The notes: generated by a model from the letters alone, not told the origin. 64,000 nt of DNA from Blautia wexlerae (GCF_013300825.1 NZ_JAAIMY010000010.1:1-64000); one strand, 5' to 3'. Counted from the stretch's first letter, positions 8,131 through 17,745 are shown. Made by a program: numbers and translations.

Positions 8131-10785
8131 TTATTCCTGTGTAATACCGGTTACTTCATAGCCGGCTTCTTTGATTACTTCGCGGATCTTATCCTCGTCC
8201 AGTTTCTCCGAAGCATGGATTACTGTGGTTCCCTTTTCATGGGAGGAAACTACATCTTCCACTCCAAATGCCTCTTTTACTGCCTTTGTCACATGTGCTT
8301 CACAATGTCCACACATCATTCCTGTTACGTTTACTGTGATTGTTGTCATTTCTTTATTCTCCTTGTTTTCTTTTATATTTTCCTGATCTTTTGGATCATG
8401 AATTTCACTGTTGCAAAAATCTGTATTCTCTGCTTTCAGACTTCTGTTTTCTGTTACATTTTTCATTTTTGCATTATCTGAAATATAATGGGTTTCTGTC
8501 ACATTCTGTTTTATTTTTTTGTCTCTGGAAGCATCATGTACCTTAAAGAGATTCAATCTCAGTGCATTGGTTACCACACAGAAACTGGAAAGACTCATGG
8601 CAGCTGCACCAAACATGGGGTTCAGTGTCCATCCGAAAATCGGGATCCATACACCGGCTGCCAGTGGAATACCGATCACATTGTAGAAGAATGCCCAGAA
8701 AAGATTCTCATGGATATTTCTCAGTGTCGCCCGGCTTAAACGTATGGCAGCAGGTACATCACTGAGCCGGCTCTTCATTAATACCACATCTGCCGCATCA
8801 ATGGCAACATCTGTTCCTGCACCGATCGCGATTCCGATGTCTGCCCTGGTAAGTGCAGGTGCATCATTGATTCCGTCTCCCACCATGGCAACCTTTCCCT
8901 GTTCCTTCAGAGAACGGATCACACTTTCCTTGCCATCCGGAAGAACACCTGCAATTACATCGTCCACTCCTGCCTGTGCTCCGATCGCTTTTGCTGTGCG
9001 TTCATTATCACCGGTAAGCATTACTACCCGGATTCCCATATTCTGCAGTTCTTTTATTGCCTGAGGGCTGTCTTCTTTTATAACATCTGCCACTGCGATC
9101 ATGCCGAGAAGCTTCCCGCCTTTCGCAAAAAGAAGTGGTGTTTTTCCTTCTCCTGCAAGTTTTTCTGCCTGCTTCATCAGTTCCGGTGATACAGAGGTTT
9201 CATTGCTGATAAATTTCATATTTCCGCCTGTAACCATCTCATGATTTACTACTGCACGAAGTCCGTTTCCAGGAAGAGCCTGAAAATCAGAAACCTTCTG
9301 TAAGACAATTTTTTTCTCCTCTGCTCTGGCAATAATAGCTTTTGCAAGAGGATGTTCACTCTTCTTCTCAAGTGCATAGGCATAGCCTAAAAGCTCTTCC
9401 TTTGAGATTCCCTTTGCAGGAACCATATCTGTCACCTGCGGTTCACCTTTTGTGATGGTTCCTGTTTTATCTAATGCAACGATCTGGATCTTACCTGCTT
9501 CCTCCAGGGATACTGCTGTTTTAAACAGGATTCCGTTTTTGGCCCCCATTCCGTTTCCTACCATAATGGCAACCGGTGTGGCAAGCCCAAGGGCACAGGG
9601 ACAGCTGATGACCAGAACAGAAATACCTCTGGCAAGTGCATATCCGAACTCTTTTCCTGCCAGCAGCCAGACAATGGTGGTGACAACCGCAATACTGATA
9701 ACTGCCGGGACAAAAACTCCGGAAACCCTGTCTGCGATTTTGGCAATAGGAGCTTTTGTTGCAGCTGCATCACTGACCATCTTAATAATCTGGGAAAGAG
9801 TAGTGTCCTCGCCTACCCTGGTAGCTTCGCATCTGATAAATCCGGACTGGTTTACGGTTGCAGCAGAGACTGCATCTCCCGGATTCTTGTCAACAGGAAT
9901 ACTCTCCCCTGTAAGTGCCGCCTCATTGACAGCACTGTTTCCCTCAAGGACCACTCCGTCCACCGGAATGTTCTCACCGGGACGTACCACAAAAACATCA
10001 CCTTTTCGGACCTGTTCGATGGGCACTGTAGCTTCCTGTCCATCCCGGACAACAACTGCTGTCTTAGGTGCCAGCTTCATCAGACCTTTCAGTGCATCCG
10101 TTGTCTTTCCCTTAGAACGTGCTTCCAGCATTTTTCCAACTGTGATCAGGGTAAGGATCATGGCTGCAGATTCAAAATAGAACTCCATCATGTAATTCAT
10201 AACTGCTGCAGAATCTCCGTCCACCTGTGCCCTTGTCATTGCAAAAAGTACATAAACACTCCACAAAAAGGATGCCATGGAACCAAGTGCTACAAGGGTA
10301 TCCATATTTGGTGCACGATGCCACAGACTCTTAAAGCCGCTGATAAAAAATTTCTGGTTAATGACCATTATGATTCCGGCGAGAAGAAGCTGCACCAGTC
10401 CCATGGCAATATGATTATCATTAAACCATGCCGGAAGAGGCCAGCCCCACATCATATGTCCCATGGAAAAATACATCAGCACAAGCAAAAAGCCTACAGA
10501 TGCGATCAGCCTTCGTTTCAGTGCCGGTGTTTCATGGTCTTCCAGTGCCTCCTCTGCCGCAGAAGCAGATATCTGTTCTCCGGATGTCCCCTTTAAGGAT
10601 GCTCCATAACCTGCATCCTGTACTGCCTTGATGATCGCACCTGCACCGGCAGTTCCCTCTACTCCCATGGAATTGGTCAGCAGACTGACCGAACAGGATG
10701 TCACACCCGGAACCCTGGATACGGCCTTCTCCACTCTGCTGCTGCAGGCCGCACAGCTCATTCCGGTTACATTGTATTGTTCCAT
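8131..10785 (-). CDS. copA: Copper-exporting P1B-type ATPase CopA with a C-terminal CopZ-like domain
   Basis: 884 residues. Order: N-terminal heavy-metal domain (GMSCAAC, residues 8 to 14), membrane helices, actuator motif TGES, metal-channel motif CPC (SCPCALG, about residue 400), phosphorylation site [17 protein letters not shown] hinge, then the last helices. After a charged, Asn/Lys-rich linker comes a second heavy-metal domain (GMMCGHC) covering the last 72 residues. CPC and the two CxxC domains fit Cu(I) export. Most CopA proteins keep such domains at the N-terminus, so the C-terminal copy looks like a fused CopZ chaperone. AAGGAGG lies 7 nt before the ATG. It is downstream of csoR and should be derepressed by copper. 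Confidence 0.93.
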   Translation of the reverse strand: MEQYNVTGMSCAACSSRVEKAVSRVPGVTSCSVSLLTNSMGVEGTAGAGAIIKAVQDAGYGASLKGTSGEQISASAAEEALEDHETPALKRRLIASVGFLLVLMYFSMGHMMWGWPLPAWFNDNHIAMGLVQLLLAGIIMVINQKFFISGFKSLWHRAPNMDTLVALGSMASFLWSVYVLFAMTRAQVDGDSAAVMNYMMEFYFESAAMILTLITVGKMLEARSKGKTTDALKGLMKLAPKTAVVVRDGQEATVPIEQVRKGDVFVVRPGENIPVDGVVLEGNSAVNEAALTGESIPVDKNPGDAVSAATVNQSGFIRCEATRVGEDTTLSQIIKMVSDAAATKAPIAKIADRVSGVFVPAVISIAVVTTIVWLLAGKEFGYALARGISVLVISCPCALGLATPVAIMVGNGMGAKNGILFKTAVSLEEAGKIQIVALDKTGTITKGEPQVTDMVPAKGISKEELLGYAYALEKKSEHPLAKAIIARAEEKKIVLQKVSDFQALPGNGLRAVVNHEMVTGGNMKFISNETSVSPELMKQAEKLAGEGKTPLLFAKGGKLLGMIAVADVIKEDSPQAIKELQNMGIRVVMLTGDNERTAKAIGAQAGVDDVIAGVLPDGKESVIRSLKEQGKVAMVGDGINDAPALTRADIGIAIGAGTDVAIDAADVVLMKSRLSDVPAAIRLSRATLRNIHENLFWAFFYNVIGIPLAAGVWIPIFGWTLNPMFGAAAMSLSSFCVVTNALRLNLFKVHDASRDKKIKQNVTETHYISDNAKMKNVTENRSLKAENTDFCNSEIHDPKDQENIKENKENKEMTTITVNVTGMMCGHCEAHVTKAVKEAFGVEDVVSSHEKGTTVIHASEKLDEDKIREVIKEAGYEVTGITQE
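8347..8364 (-). promoter_or_regulatory. Internal ribosome site and ATG before the CopZ-like domain of copA
   Basis: Within copA, AAGGAG sits 9 nt upstream of an in-frame ATG at 8349. Starting there gives a free 72-residue GMMCGHC copper-chaperone domain (8131 to 8349). Spacing and sequence match the real starts in this window. Use of the site is an inference. Confidence 0.5.
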
Positions 10786-10797
10786 TTCTATTCCTCC

Positions 10798-10908
10798 TTA
10801 CGACTTGTTGTCTATTACCTGATATCCACTGCTCTGCTGCTTTGCAGTTTCCGGATCTTTATTCTGCTGTACTCTGATGCTATAACAGTCTGAACACACA
10901 GCTTTCAC
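10798..10908 (-). CDS. Possible 36-residue Cys-containing peptide between csoR and copA
   Basis: A GTG at 10908 overlaps the csoR stop (GTGA) and opens a 36-codon frame (VKAVCSDCYSIRVQQNKD...), ending with TAA at 10798 to 10800; that stop overlaps the copA ribosome site (TAAGGAGG). This packing, together with the CSDC metal-binding-like pair, suggests a small metal-linked protein. Against it, no clear ribosome site precedes the GTG, so it would depend on coupling to csoR. No family is recognised. Confidence 0.35.
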   Translation of the reverse strand: MKAVCSDCYSIRVQQNKDPETAKQQSSGYQVIDNKS

Positions 10909-11222
10909 TTCATCAGTTTCTGCAAAGTAGACACCAGCTCATCGATCGTCTCATCTTTGCCCTCGCGGATATCTCTTGCCACACAGTTGCGGATGTGGCT
11001 GGCAAGCAGCTCTTTGTTAAATGCATTCACTGCTGCGTTAACTGCTGCGGACTGAATCAGGATATCATTGCAGTATGCGTCATTCTCCAGCATACCGATA
11101 ATCCCTCGGATTTGTCCTTCCACACGTTTAAGACGATTGATCAGCTTCTTTCTCTCCTCCTCAGAACGCATTGTGTGTTTTGTGCAACAGGGACAGACTT
11201 TTTTCTCCTGTGTATCTGCCAT
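10905..11222 (-). CDS. csoR: CsoR-family copper-sensing repressor
   Basis: 105 residues from ATG 11222 with AGGAGG at 9 nt. It is all-helical, with the family ligand set C (YCNDIL), H and C (SHIRNC), matching the Cys-His-Cys Cu(I) site. An extra N-terminal CPCC motif adds cysteines. The KRVEGQIRGI helix is the DNA-binding signature of the family. Two CsoR-type operators sit in its own promoter, and copA follows directly. Cu(I) binding should release the operators and turn on the operon. RcnR/FrmR relatives differ in ligands, so CsoR is the best fit. Confidence 0.9.
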   Translation of the reverse strand: MADTQEKKVCPCCTKHTMRSEEERKKLINRLKRVEGQIRGIIGMLENDAYCNDILIQSAAVNAAVNAFNKELLASHIRNCVARDIREGKDETIDELVSTLQKLMK

Positions 11223-11298
11223 AGGGGAAATCCTCCTTCTGATTTTTATAAATAAGCTCTGTTTTATATAAATTTCTGAAACATATAACGATTTCAAA

Positions 11299-11315
11299 AT
11301 ACCCTTACGGGGTAT
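11299..11315 (-). promoter_or_regulatory. CsoR operator, downstream copy
   Basis: ATACCC-TTAC-GGGGTAT, a G/C-flanked pseudo-palindrome of the CsoR type, lying just after the predicted transcription start. Confidence 0.75.
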
Positions 11316-11328
11316 CTTTACAGTAGTC

Positions 11329-11357
11329 ACTATATACCCTTATGGGGTATTTGTCAA
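11329..11357 (-). promoter_or_regulatory. csoR-copA promoter with overlapping CsoR operator
   Basis: Minus strand TTGACA, 17-nt spacer, TATAGT. The spacer holds a second ATACCC-TTAT-GGGGTAT palindrome (11334 to 11350), 35 bp centre to centre from the downstream copy. A bound repressor would block polymerase. Confidence 0.85.
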
Positions 11358-11417
11358 TACTGTTTTTTCATATCGGAAACAAAAAGATTACCGTGAACAG
11401 AGTAAGCAGCAGTAATA

Positions 11418-11486
11418 CAAAAAAGAGCTCTCACAGAAAATAACCGCCGGTAATATTCTGCCGGTAATTATTTTTCGCAAAAGCTC
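11418..11486 (-). terminator. Terminator of the MATE exporter gene
   Basis: A long hairpin with outer arms GAGCT/AGCTC and inner paired AAAATAA and CCGG blocks is followed on the minus strand by TTTTTT. It starts 7 bp after the MATE stop codon. Confidence 0.8.
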
Positions 11487-11492
11487 AAAGAC

Positions 11493-12839
11493 CTATACTC
11501 TATGCACTTTTCTTCTGACGAAATAGAAACAGATGACCTGCATAATGATCGTCAGCATCCAGGATGCAGGATAGGAAATAAACAGAACAGCCAGTGATCT
11601 GTGATGTGGGAATATTCCAAAGATCCATACGATCCTGGTTCCTACTGTTCCAATCACTGACAGGATCATTGGAACGCCGGAATGTCCCATTCCACGCAGG
11701 GCACCCGGAAACAGATCCATAATCCCGCAGAGAAAATAAGGTACGGTAGTGTAAGACAGGATTTCCAGTCCGCAGCGGATCACTTCCGGATCGGCAGTAT
11801 AAATCTTAAGGATCTCAGAACCGAAGAAATATGCACCGCATCCAAGGAAAAAGGAGGTAACTACGGAAATAATAAGACAGTCGACCAGAACCTTATCCAT
11901 ACGTTTAAATTTATGCACACCATAGTTCTGACTGGTAAAGCTCATACATGCCTGTGTGACAGAGTTCACCGCCACATACAGAAAACCGAAAATATTATTG
12001 GCCGCCGTATACCCTGCCATGGCGGTCGATCCAAAGGAGTTAACCGAGGACTGAAGCAGAGCATTTGACAGATTAATGACTGTGCTCTGGATCCCGGCCG
12101 GAATCCCAACCTGGAAAATCTGTTTTAAATAAACAGTATTGATCCTTAATTTTCCAAAATGAAGCTGGTAGCTGGTTTTTGATGTACGCAGACATCTAAG
12201 TACCAGAATGCAGGAAATTAACTGGGAGATCACAGTAGCAATGGCTACGCCCGCCACATCCATATGAAACATGATCACGAGGATCAGATTCAGTACTGCA
12301 TTTACAACACCGGAAATAACCAGAAAGATCAGTGGACGTTTCGTATCTCCTACAGCCCGCAGAATCGCAGCTCCATAATTATAAAGCATAAAAAACGGCA
12401 TACCCAGAAAATAGATTTTCATATACAGTGCAGACTGTCCGATCACATCATCCGGGGTACCCATCAGTTCCAGAGCCCATCTGGAAAAAATCAGTCCCAT
12501 AAATGCCATGACGATACCGCTTACCAGTGCAAGAGTTACAGCCGTATGAACGGTATCTGACATTTCCCGGTCTTTTCCTGCCGCATAGAACCGGGCAGCA
12601 AGTACATTCGCACCAAGTGAGATACCAATAAACAGATTGGTAAACACATTGATCAGTGCTGTGGTTGAGCCTACGGCTGCAAGTGCCTGACTTCCGCTAA
12701 ATCTTCCCACCACTATGATATCCACAGCATTAAACATCAGCTGCAGGATTCCGGACAGCATCAGCGGCAGTGAAAAGGAAATCAGCTTGTCCATGATGGT
12801 TCCGTTACACATATCTATTTCGTATTTATTTTGTTTCAC
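11493..12839 (-). CDS. MATE-family cation-coupled multidrug exporter
   Basis: 448 residues, the normal MATE length, with twelve predicted helices in two halves. The opening CNGTIMDKLISFSLPLMLSGILQ and the GRFSGSQALAAVGSTTALIN segment are typical of the NorM/DinF-like branch. It starts at GTG 12839 with GGTGGA about 9 nt upstream. Transport uses a Na+ or H+ gradient; the substrate cannot be told from sequence. It stands alone between csoR and miaB with its own terminator. Confidence 0.9.
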   Translation of the reverse strand: MKQNKYEIDMCNGTIMDKLISFSLPLMLSGILQLMFNAVDIIVVGRFSGSQALAAVGSTTALINVFTNLFIGISLGANVLAARFYAAGKDREMSDTVHTAVTLALVSGIVMAFMGLIFSRWALELMGTPDDVIGQSALYMKIYFLGMPFFMLYNYGAAILRAVGDTKRPLIFLVISGVVNAVLNLILVIMFHMDVAGVAIATVISQLISCILVLRCLRTSKTSYQLHFGKLRINTVYLKQIFQVGIPAGIQSTVINLSNALLQSSVNSFGSTAMAGYTAANNIFGFLYVAVNSVTQACMSFTSQNYGVHKFKRMDKVLVDCLIISVVTSFFLGCGAYFFGSEILKIYTADPEVIRCGLEILSYTTVPYFLCGIMDLFPGALRGMGHSGVPMILSVIGTVGTRIVWIFGIFPHHRSLAVLFISYPASWMLTIIMQVICFYFVRRKVHRV

Positions 12840-12933
12840 TTTTATCTTCCACCCTTTATATCCAAATTGATATGGGCTTCTGTAGAAGTCCTTTATATTA
12901 CTGTTCGTAAACAGTTAGTATTTTTCAATATTT

Positions 12934-14334
12934 TTATTCTGCAAGGCTTCCGAAATAATAGAATCCCTTGCAGGTATCCAGTTTTACTTTTACATATTTA
13001 CCGATCAGATCCTGACATCCCGGGAAATGGACCAGAAGGTTATATTCTGTTCTTCCTGTAAAGATACCTTTTTCTCTGCTTTCTTCCTCTACAAGGATCT
13101 CCTGAACAGTTCCCTCGAAACGGGAAGAAGCCTTTCGGCCTTTTTCCTGAACCAGAGCCAGAAGACGGTCAAAACGGTCTTTTACCACATCCTCAGGTAC
13201 CTGATTCTCCATTTTGGCAGCAGGTGTGCCGCTTCTTTTGGAATAAATAAAGGTAAACGCAGAATCAAAATCGCATTTTTCCACAACGTCCAGAGTATCC
13301 TGGAAATCCTCTTCCGTTTCTCCCGGAAAACCTACAATGATATCTGTAGTAAGGGAAATATCCGGTACGGCATTACGGATCTTGTCTACAAGCTCCAGAT
13401 ACTTTTCTTTGTCATAACGGCGGTTCATGATCTTTAAGATTCGGCTGCTTCCGGACTGCATGGGAAGGTGAAGGTGATGGCACACTTTCTTGCTCTCTGC
13501 CATTGTCCGGATCAGCTCATCAGACAGATCCTTAGGATGGGAAGTCATAAAACGGATTCTCTTTAATCCCTCAATTGCTTCCACCTGTCTCAGAAGCTGT
13601 GCAAAAGTAACCGGATGTTCCAGTGTCTTGCCATAGGAATTAACATTTTGTCCCAGAAGCATAACTTCCGTTACACCGTCAGCTACCAGTCCTTTGATTT
13701 CTTCTATGATTGCTTCCGGTTCGCGGCTCTTTTCTCTTCCTCTTACATACGGCACAATACAGTAGCTGCAGAAATTATTGCAGCCAAACATAATATTGAC
13801 ACCCGTCTTAAAGGAATATTTACGGTCAGCAGGCATACCCTCTACAATCTCATCAGATTCCTTCCAGACATCGATGATCTGTCCTTCTGTATTTAAGCTT
13901 CTGTAGAAAAGCTCCGGAAACTTATGGAAGTTATGGGTACCAAAAACCAGATCCACAAAAGAGTACTCCTTGTGGATTTTCTCAATTACTTCGGGCTCCT
14001 GCATCATGCAGCCGAATAAAACGATTTTCAGATCCGGCTTCTTTTTCTTGATACTCTTTAAATGTCCCAGATGGCCATAAATCTTCAGGTTCGCATTCTC
14101 CCGGACTGTGCAGGTATTATAGATTACAACATCTGCGTCTTCTTCTCTGGATACTTCATTATAGCCCATACGTTTCACGATACCAGCTACTGTCTCCGTC
14201 TGCAGGGAATTCATCTGGCAGCCTGCATTCTGAATAAAGAAAGCTGGCTCTTTCTCATATTTTCCCTTCACAAGCTCTGTACATTTGTTGATATATTCTA
14301 ACTGTATTTTACTTTCTTGTGTATTATTATTCAC
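12934..14334 (-). CDS. miaB: tRNA (ms2io/ms2i6A37) methylthiotransferase MiaB
   Basis: 466 residues. The N-terminal UPF0004 domain has three cluster cysteines (GCQMN, NTCTVREN, FGCMMQ). The radical-SAM CxxxCxxC motif is CNNFCSYC at about residue 180, and a C-terminal TRAM domain follows. The enzyme adds a methylthio group to i6A37 of tRNAs reading UNN codons. It starts at GTG 14334 with GAGGA about 8 nt upstream. The motif spacing fits MiaB rather than MtaB or RimO. It is downstream of the M14-like gene. Confidence 0.94.
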   Translation of the reverse strand: MNNNTQESKIQLEYINKCTELVKGKYEKEPAFFIQNAGCQMNSLQTETVAGIVKRMGYNEVSREEDADVVIYNTCTVRENANLKIYGHLGHLKSIKKKKPDLKIVLFGCMMQEPEVIEKIHKEYSFVDLVFGTHNFHKFPELFYRSLNTEGQIIDVWKESDEIVEGMPADRKYSFKTGVNIMFGCNNFCSYCIVPYVRGREKSREPEAIIEEIKGLVADGVTEVMLLGQNVNSYGKTLEHPVTFAQLLRQVEAIEGLKRIRFMTSHPKDLSDELIRTMAESKKVCHHLHLPMQSGSSRILKIMNRRYDKEKYLELVDKIRNAVPDISLTTDIIVGFPGETEEDFQDTLDVVEKCDFDSAFTFIYSKRSGTPAAKMENQVPEDVVKDRFDRLLALVQEKGRKASSRFEGTVQEILVEEESREKGIFTGRTEYNLLVHFPGCQDLIGKYVKVKLDTCKGFYYFGSLAE

Positions 14335-14459
14335 TATTGATTCCTCATCTTTCTGTTTACAACATTTCGGGGCACTCTTTTTATCATACAGAATCTATGG
14401 CTTTATGTCAAACGCTAATCTTTATTTTTACAACGTTTTTTCTCTTTAAACGTATAGCA

Positions 14460-15359
14460 CTATGCATTTGCCAGTATACCACTGTTTAAAGAATAGAGAT
14501 ATTCAAGTGGGATCAGACCCAGTTCTTCCGTATCGTCTTTACGGTATTCCGGAATCTCAATTGCCAGAGAAGGCTGGCGGATTACTTCCGCATAAAACTG
14601 TTCCGGAGAACCCATATCAGGTTTGTCCCCGGATTTCCTGACTTTTGTACCACCTGCAATTCCTTTTTCCAGACGATAGCCGGAACACTTCTGTAAATGC
14701 CTTGCAAGTCTGTAATTTCTCTGATTATAGGCAAAGCCTTTTTCCTGTCTGCAGTAAATAATCTTTCCTCTGGAATAGCTGAACGTAAGAAGGCCAAGAC
14801 TTGAATACTCCTGAAAAATACTGATCAGGGAACGAGTCTCATTTTCACTGGCCGGTTCCTGATTCATTTTCTTCCGCTGATAATAATGTGTGGGAAAATT
14901 TCTGCGCAGATCAATCCCCCTGGCATTACATTCGTATTCTTCTACAGGTTTGTCCTGCATTTTCAGCATCTGTCTGTGTATAGGATTGTGTATGGCACCA
15001 TATCCATACTCACATATCTCATAGCTGTCCGGATTCAGCATCGGTATCACACAGATACGAACCCTGTCAAGAAGTTTTCGGACTTCATAACTGTCTCCGA
15101 TGATCCAGTTGTTTTCATAAGACTTACAATATTCTTTTGCAATCGACAAAAGATATTCCGGAAGTTTTCCATCTCCGCTCTCCACTCCGCTCAGACAAAA
15201 AATACAGGCATCTCCTCTTCCGATTTCCAGCATTGGGATCATTCTGTCATCATGGCTTCTCCCTATCACTCTGAATTGAACAAAATTTCCATACCTCTGT
15301 CCCATTTCCCACATTGCGAAATATATTTTTTCATAAGTTCCCATCTTTTCTGCTGACAT
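14460..15359 (-). CDS. M14 carboxypeptidase-like protein with lost zinc ligands
   Basis: 299 residues from ATG 15359 with GGAGG 9 nt upstream; the GTG start further up would put that ribosome site inside the coding region. The M14 scaffold is clear: YGNFVQFRVIGRS (early strand), MLNPDSYE (109 region), GIDLRRNFP (148 to 156) and a C-terminal SLAIEIPEY with the position of the catalytic Glu (E268). By eye, the zinc site is not conserved: the HxxE loop reads SGVESGD (57 to 63) and the third ligand His in the HSY motif is Phe (FSYS, 193 to 196). It has no signal peptide. It is either a divergent peptidase or a binding-only pseudoenzyme. Confidence 0.75.
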   Translation of the reverse strand: MSAEKMGTYEKIYFAMWEMGQRYGNFVQFRVIGRSHDDRMIPMLEIGRGDACIFCLSGVESGDGKLPEYLLSIAKEYCKSYENNWIIGDSYEVRKLLDRVRICVIPMLNPDSYEICEYGYGAIHNPIHRQMLKMQDKPVEEYECNARGIDLRRNFPTHYYQRKKMNQEPASENETRSLISIFQEYSSLGLLTFSYSRGKIIYCRQEKGFAYNQRNYRLARHLQKCSGYRLEKGIAGGTKVRKSGDKPDMGSPEQFYAEVIRQPSLAIEIPEYRKDDTEELGLIPLEYLYSLNSGILANA

Positions 15360-15435
15360 ACATCGTATCCTCCTTTTTTCCTGTTTTTTCACCTTATGAT
15401 ATCAGAGTCAAAAGGTATCTCATTTATATATATGA

Positions 15436-15465
15436 AAAGAGACAGGCCATAAGACCTGTCTCTTT
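15436..15465 (-). terminator. Terminator of the sorted surface protein gene
   Basis: Perfect 11-bp arms AAAGAGACAGG and CCTGTCTCTTT with an 8-nt loop, 45 bases after the stop; T-rich sequence follows on the minus strand. Confidence 0.85.
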
Positions 15466-15509
15466 AAAAAATCTGAATTATATTATTTGGATACGTTTTA
15501 TCTGTCAGA

Positions 15510-17642
15510 TTACATTTCTTTTTTACGTCTTCTGATAAGTACATAACCACCTGCCAGAACAGAAGCTGCTGCCAGAGCCAGCATTGTTCCGATCGGTGAT
15601 TCGTCACCTGTGGATACCGCTGATCTCGCTGTTCCATTTGTTCCGTCTGCATAGGTTGTCGGAGTTACATCTGTAGTTCCTCCGTCTGTTGTAGTTCCAT
15701 CACCTGAACCTGTTCCGTCACCACTTGTACCGTTTGCTCCCGGTGTTGTGGTTGCTGTCGGTGACAGAGGTGCTGCCTTGAACTGATAGGACAGAACTTC
15801 AGAAGCATCTGTGCTCTGCCAGTCATTACCGCTGTATACCTGTTTGTCATATCTGATATAGATTGTATACGCTTTCTCTGTATCTGTATAAATACCACTC
15901 TTTGCGCCAATCTTCCAGGATGTATTCCAGGATGACGGATTAGAAGACATGCTCCATCCTGCCGGAACCCATCTTACATCTCCCTCACCAGGGTTACTGT
16001 TCTGTGTACCTGCTCCAATTACCTTGAAATCATAGAATGTATTTGGATAGAATACAAGAGCATTCTCAAATCCCTGTACAACGCTCTCATTTACATTCGG
16101 TACAACCGCAGTATGAGACGGTGTAGGTGTAACAGGACGTTCTTTTGACTCAGGCTGGAACATTACAGAACCATAATTACTCTTATCCTTATCACTTACT
16201 ACACATACATAAATATCAACATCATAATCAGGGAGATCTGTTACCTTTGCTGTCACATTGGTATCAGCATCAATCGGAGCTCCCACCATAGAAGTATCGA
16301 TTGTCGGTGCCTTCTCACCACGTTTTACCCAGTCGATATAATAAGTACCTTTTACATTAGACTGAAATTTAATTTTAACAGTACTGTTTCCGGACCACTT
16401 GCATTCTTTTCCTGTAACTTTGAGCTTCGCTTCCGCAGGAGTCGGTGTAGCACTCGGTTCTGCTGTGCCGGACAGTTTTCCATCCTCGCCAAGTTTCAGG
16501 CTGGAGTCTCCCTCATATGTAATCTGAGAAAGAACATCTGCCAGCTTCACATCAGTAACATTATCGTCCAGTTTTACTACAGTTCGGCCTGCTTCTGCTT
16601 CCTGAACAGCAACTCCGATCGCAGAATCTGTAACAGCACCGGTTACATTGATCACACCTTCTTTGTCAAGTACAAGGTTGCTTGTAGCCTCCGGGAAAGA
16701 ATTGGTAACTGTATTTCCGGTAACACTTACTGTTCCTTTGATATTTACAGTTCCTTCACTGTAAATGGCACCGCCTGCTGCAGCAGAGTTTGCTGTGATC
16801 GTGCCGCCCTGAAGATATACGTTTGCACCTGCTGCGTTATTGATCGCACCGCCATTGCCTGTTGTAGTATTTCCGGTAATTGTACCTCCCAGAATATACA
16901 CATTTGCACCTGCTGCATTATTGATTGCAGCACCATCTCCTGTTGTGTTATTTCCTGTAAGAGTTGCCCCGTCGGTCAGCGCATAGTTGCCGCCTGATAC
17001 TTCCACGACAGAACCGGTAACGCCATCGCCGGATCCGTCAACAGTTAAACTGCCGGATCCTAAAGCAGTTCCATTTGCATCAGTTACAGAACCTCCGGCC
17101 ATCTGCAGAGAGCCGCCGCTTACAGTAAACATACTGCCTGTAAATCCTGCCGCACGTTTGATAGTGGTATCCTCTGCTGCAACAAGCATAATATTCTTAT
17201 TAGCCGGAACATCAATGGAAGCATTGATCTCAATATCACCTTTTACTTTGATATAGTCAGGTGTTCCACTCATATCTGCACTGTCAGCAATTGCTGCAAA
17301 TGCTTCTGCAAGTGTTCCATAAGTGTTTTCTCCGACTACAATAGCTGCCCCATCTGTTTTCTCTGCTGCAGGTGCCTCTGTGGGCTCTGCTTCAGGTGAT
17401 TCTCCGGCAGGCTCCTCTGAAGCCGGTTCTTCTGCTGCAGGTGTCTCTGAAGGTTCTTCTGCAGGTGTTTCTCCGGCAGGTTCCATTGCAGTATCTTCCG
17501 CAGGTGTTTCTGTATCTGTTGTTTCAAGTTCTCCTGAAGTTTCCTCAACTGCGGTATCTTCTGCCGCAAATGCGGCTGTCGGTGCCATACCCACAGATAA
17601 TGCACCTGCCATTAATAATGCAAAAAGCTGTTTTTTCCTCAT
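15510..17642 (-). CDS. Cell-wall-anchored surface protein with beta-helix-like repeats
   Basis: 710 residues from ATG 17642 (GGGAGG 7 nt upstream). Signal peptide MRKKQLFALLMAGALSVGM ending at AFA; then an 80-residue Glu/Pro/Thr/Ala spacer; a parallel beta-helix-like region with a duplicated GAAINNAAGANVYILGGTIT unit (about 240 to 300); a Thr/Pro linker; two Ig/FN3-like modules; a Gly/Thr/Asp-rich stalk; and a C-terminal sorting-like end, STGDESPIG, followed by a hydrophobic helix and RRRKKE. The TGD-type motif replaces classical LPXTG, so a class-specific sortase is implied. Binding partner unknown. It is a single-gene unit with its own terminator. Confidence 0.85.
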   Translation of the reverse strand: MRKKQLFALLMAGALSVGMAPTAAFAAEDTAVEETSGELETTDTETPAEDTAMEPAGETPAEEPSETPAAEEPASEEPAGESPEAEPTEAPAAEKTDGAAIVVGENTYGTLAEAFAAIADSADMSGTPDYIKVKGDIEINASIDVPANKNIMLVAAEDTTIKRAAGFTGSMFTVSGGSLQMAGGSVTDANGTALGSGSLTVDGSGDGVTGSVVEVSGGNYALTDGATLTGNNTTGDGAAINNAAGANVYILGGTITGNTTTGNGGAINNAAGANVYLQGGTITANSAAAGGAIYSEGTVNIKGTVSVTGNTVTNSFPEATSNLVLDKEGVINVTGAVTDSAIGVAVQEAEAGRTVVKLDDNVTDVKLADVLSQITYEGDSSLKLGEDGKLSGTAEPSATPTPAEAKLKVTGKECKWSGNSTVKIKFQSNVKGTYYIDWVKRGEKAPTIDTSMVGAPIDADTNVTAKVTDLPDYDVDIYVCVVSDKDKSNYGSVMFQPESKERPVTPTPSHTAVVPNVNESVVQGFENALVFYPNTFYDFKVIGAGTQNSNPGEGDVRWVPAGWSMSSNPSSWNTSWKIGAKSGIYTDTEKAYTIYIRYDKQVYSGNDWQSTDASEVLSYQFKAAPLSPTATTTPGANGTSGDGTGSGDGTTTDGGTTDVTPTTYADGTNGTARSAVSTGDESPIGTMLALAAASVLAGGYVLIRRRKKEM

Positions 17643-17705
17643 TTTATATCCTCCCATGGATGAGTTCTAATCAAGTTTGCTGCTGGCACAGCCAGTAATC
17701 CAAAA

Positions 17706-17734
17706 TCTGAGAGCAGTATAGCACATCTCTCAGA
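17706..17734 (-). terminator. Terminator of the proB-proA operon
   Basis: Arms TCTGAGAG and CTCTCAGA around 13 nt, followed on the minus strand by TTTT, 12 bases after the proA stop. Confidence 0.8.
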
Positions 17735-17745
17735 AAAAATCAAAT

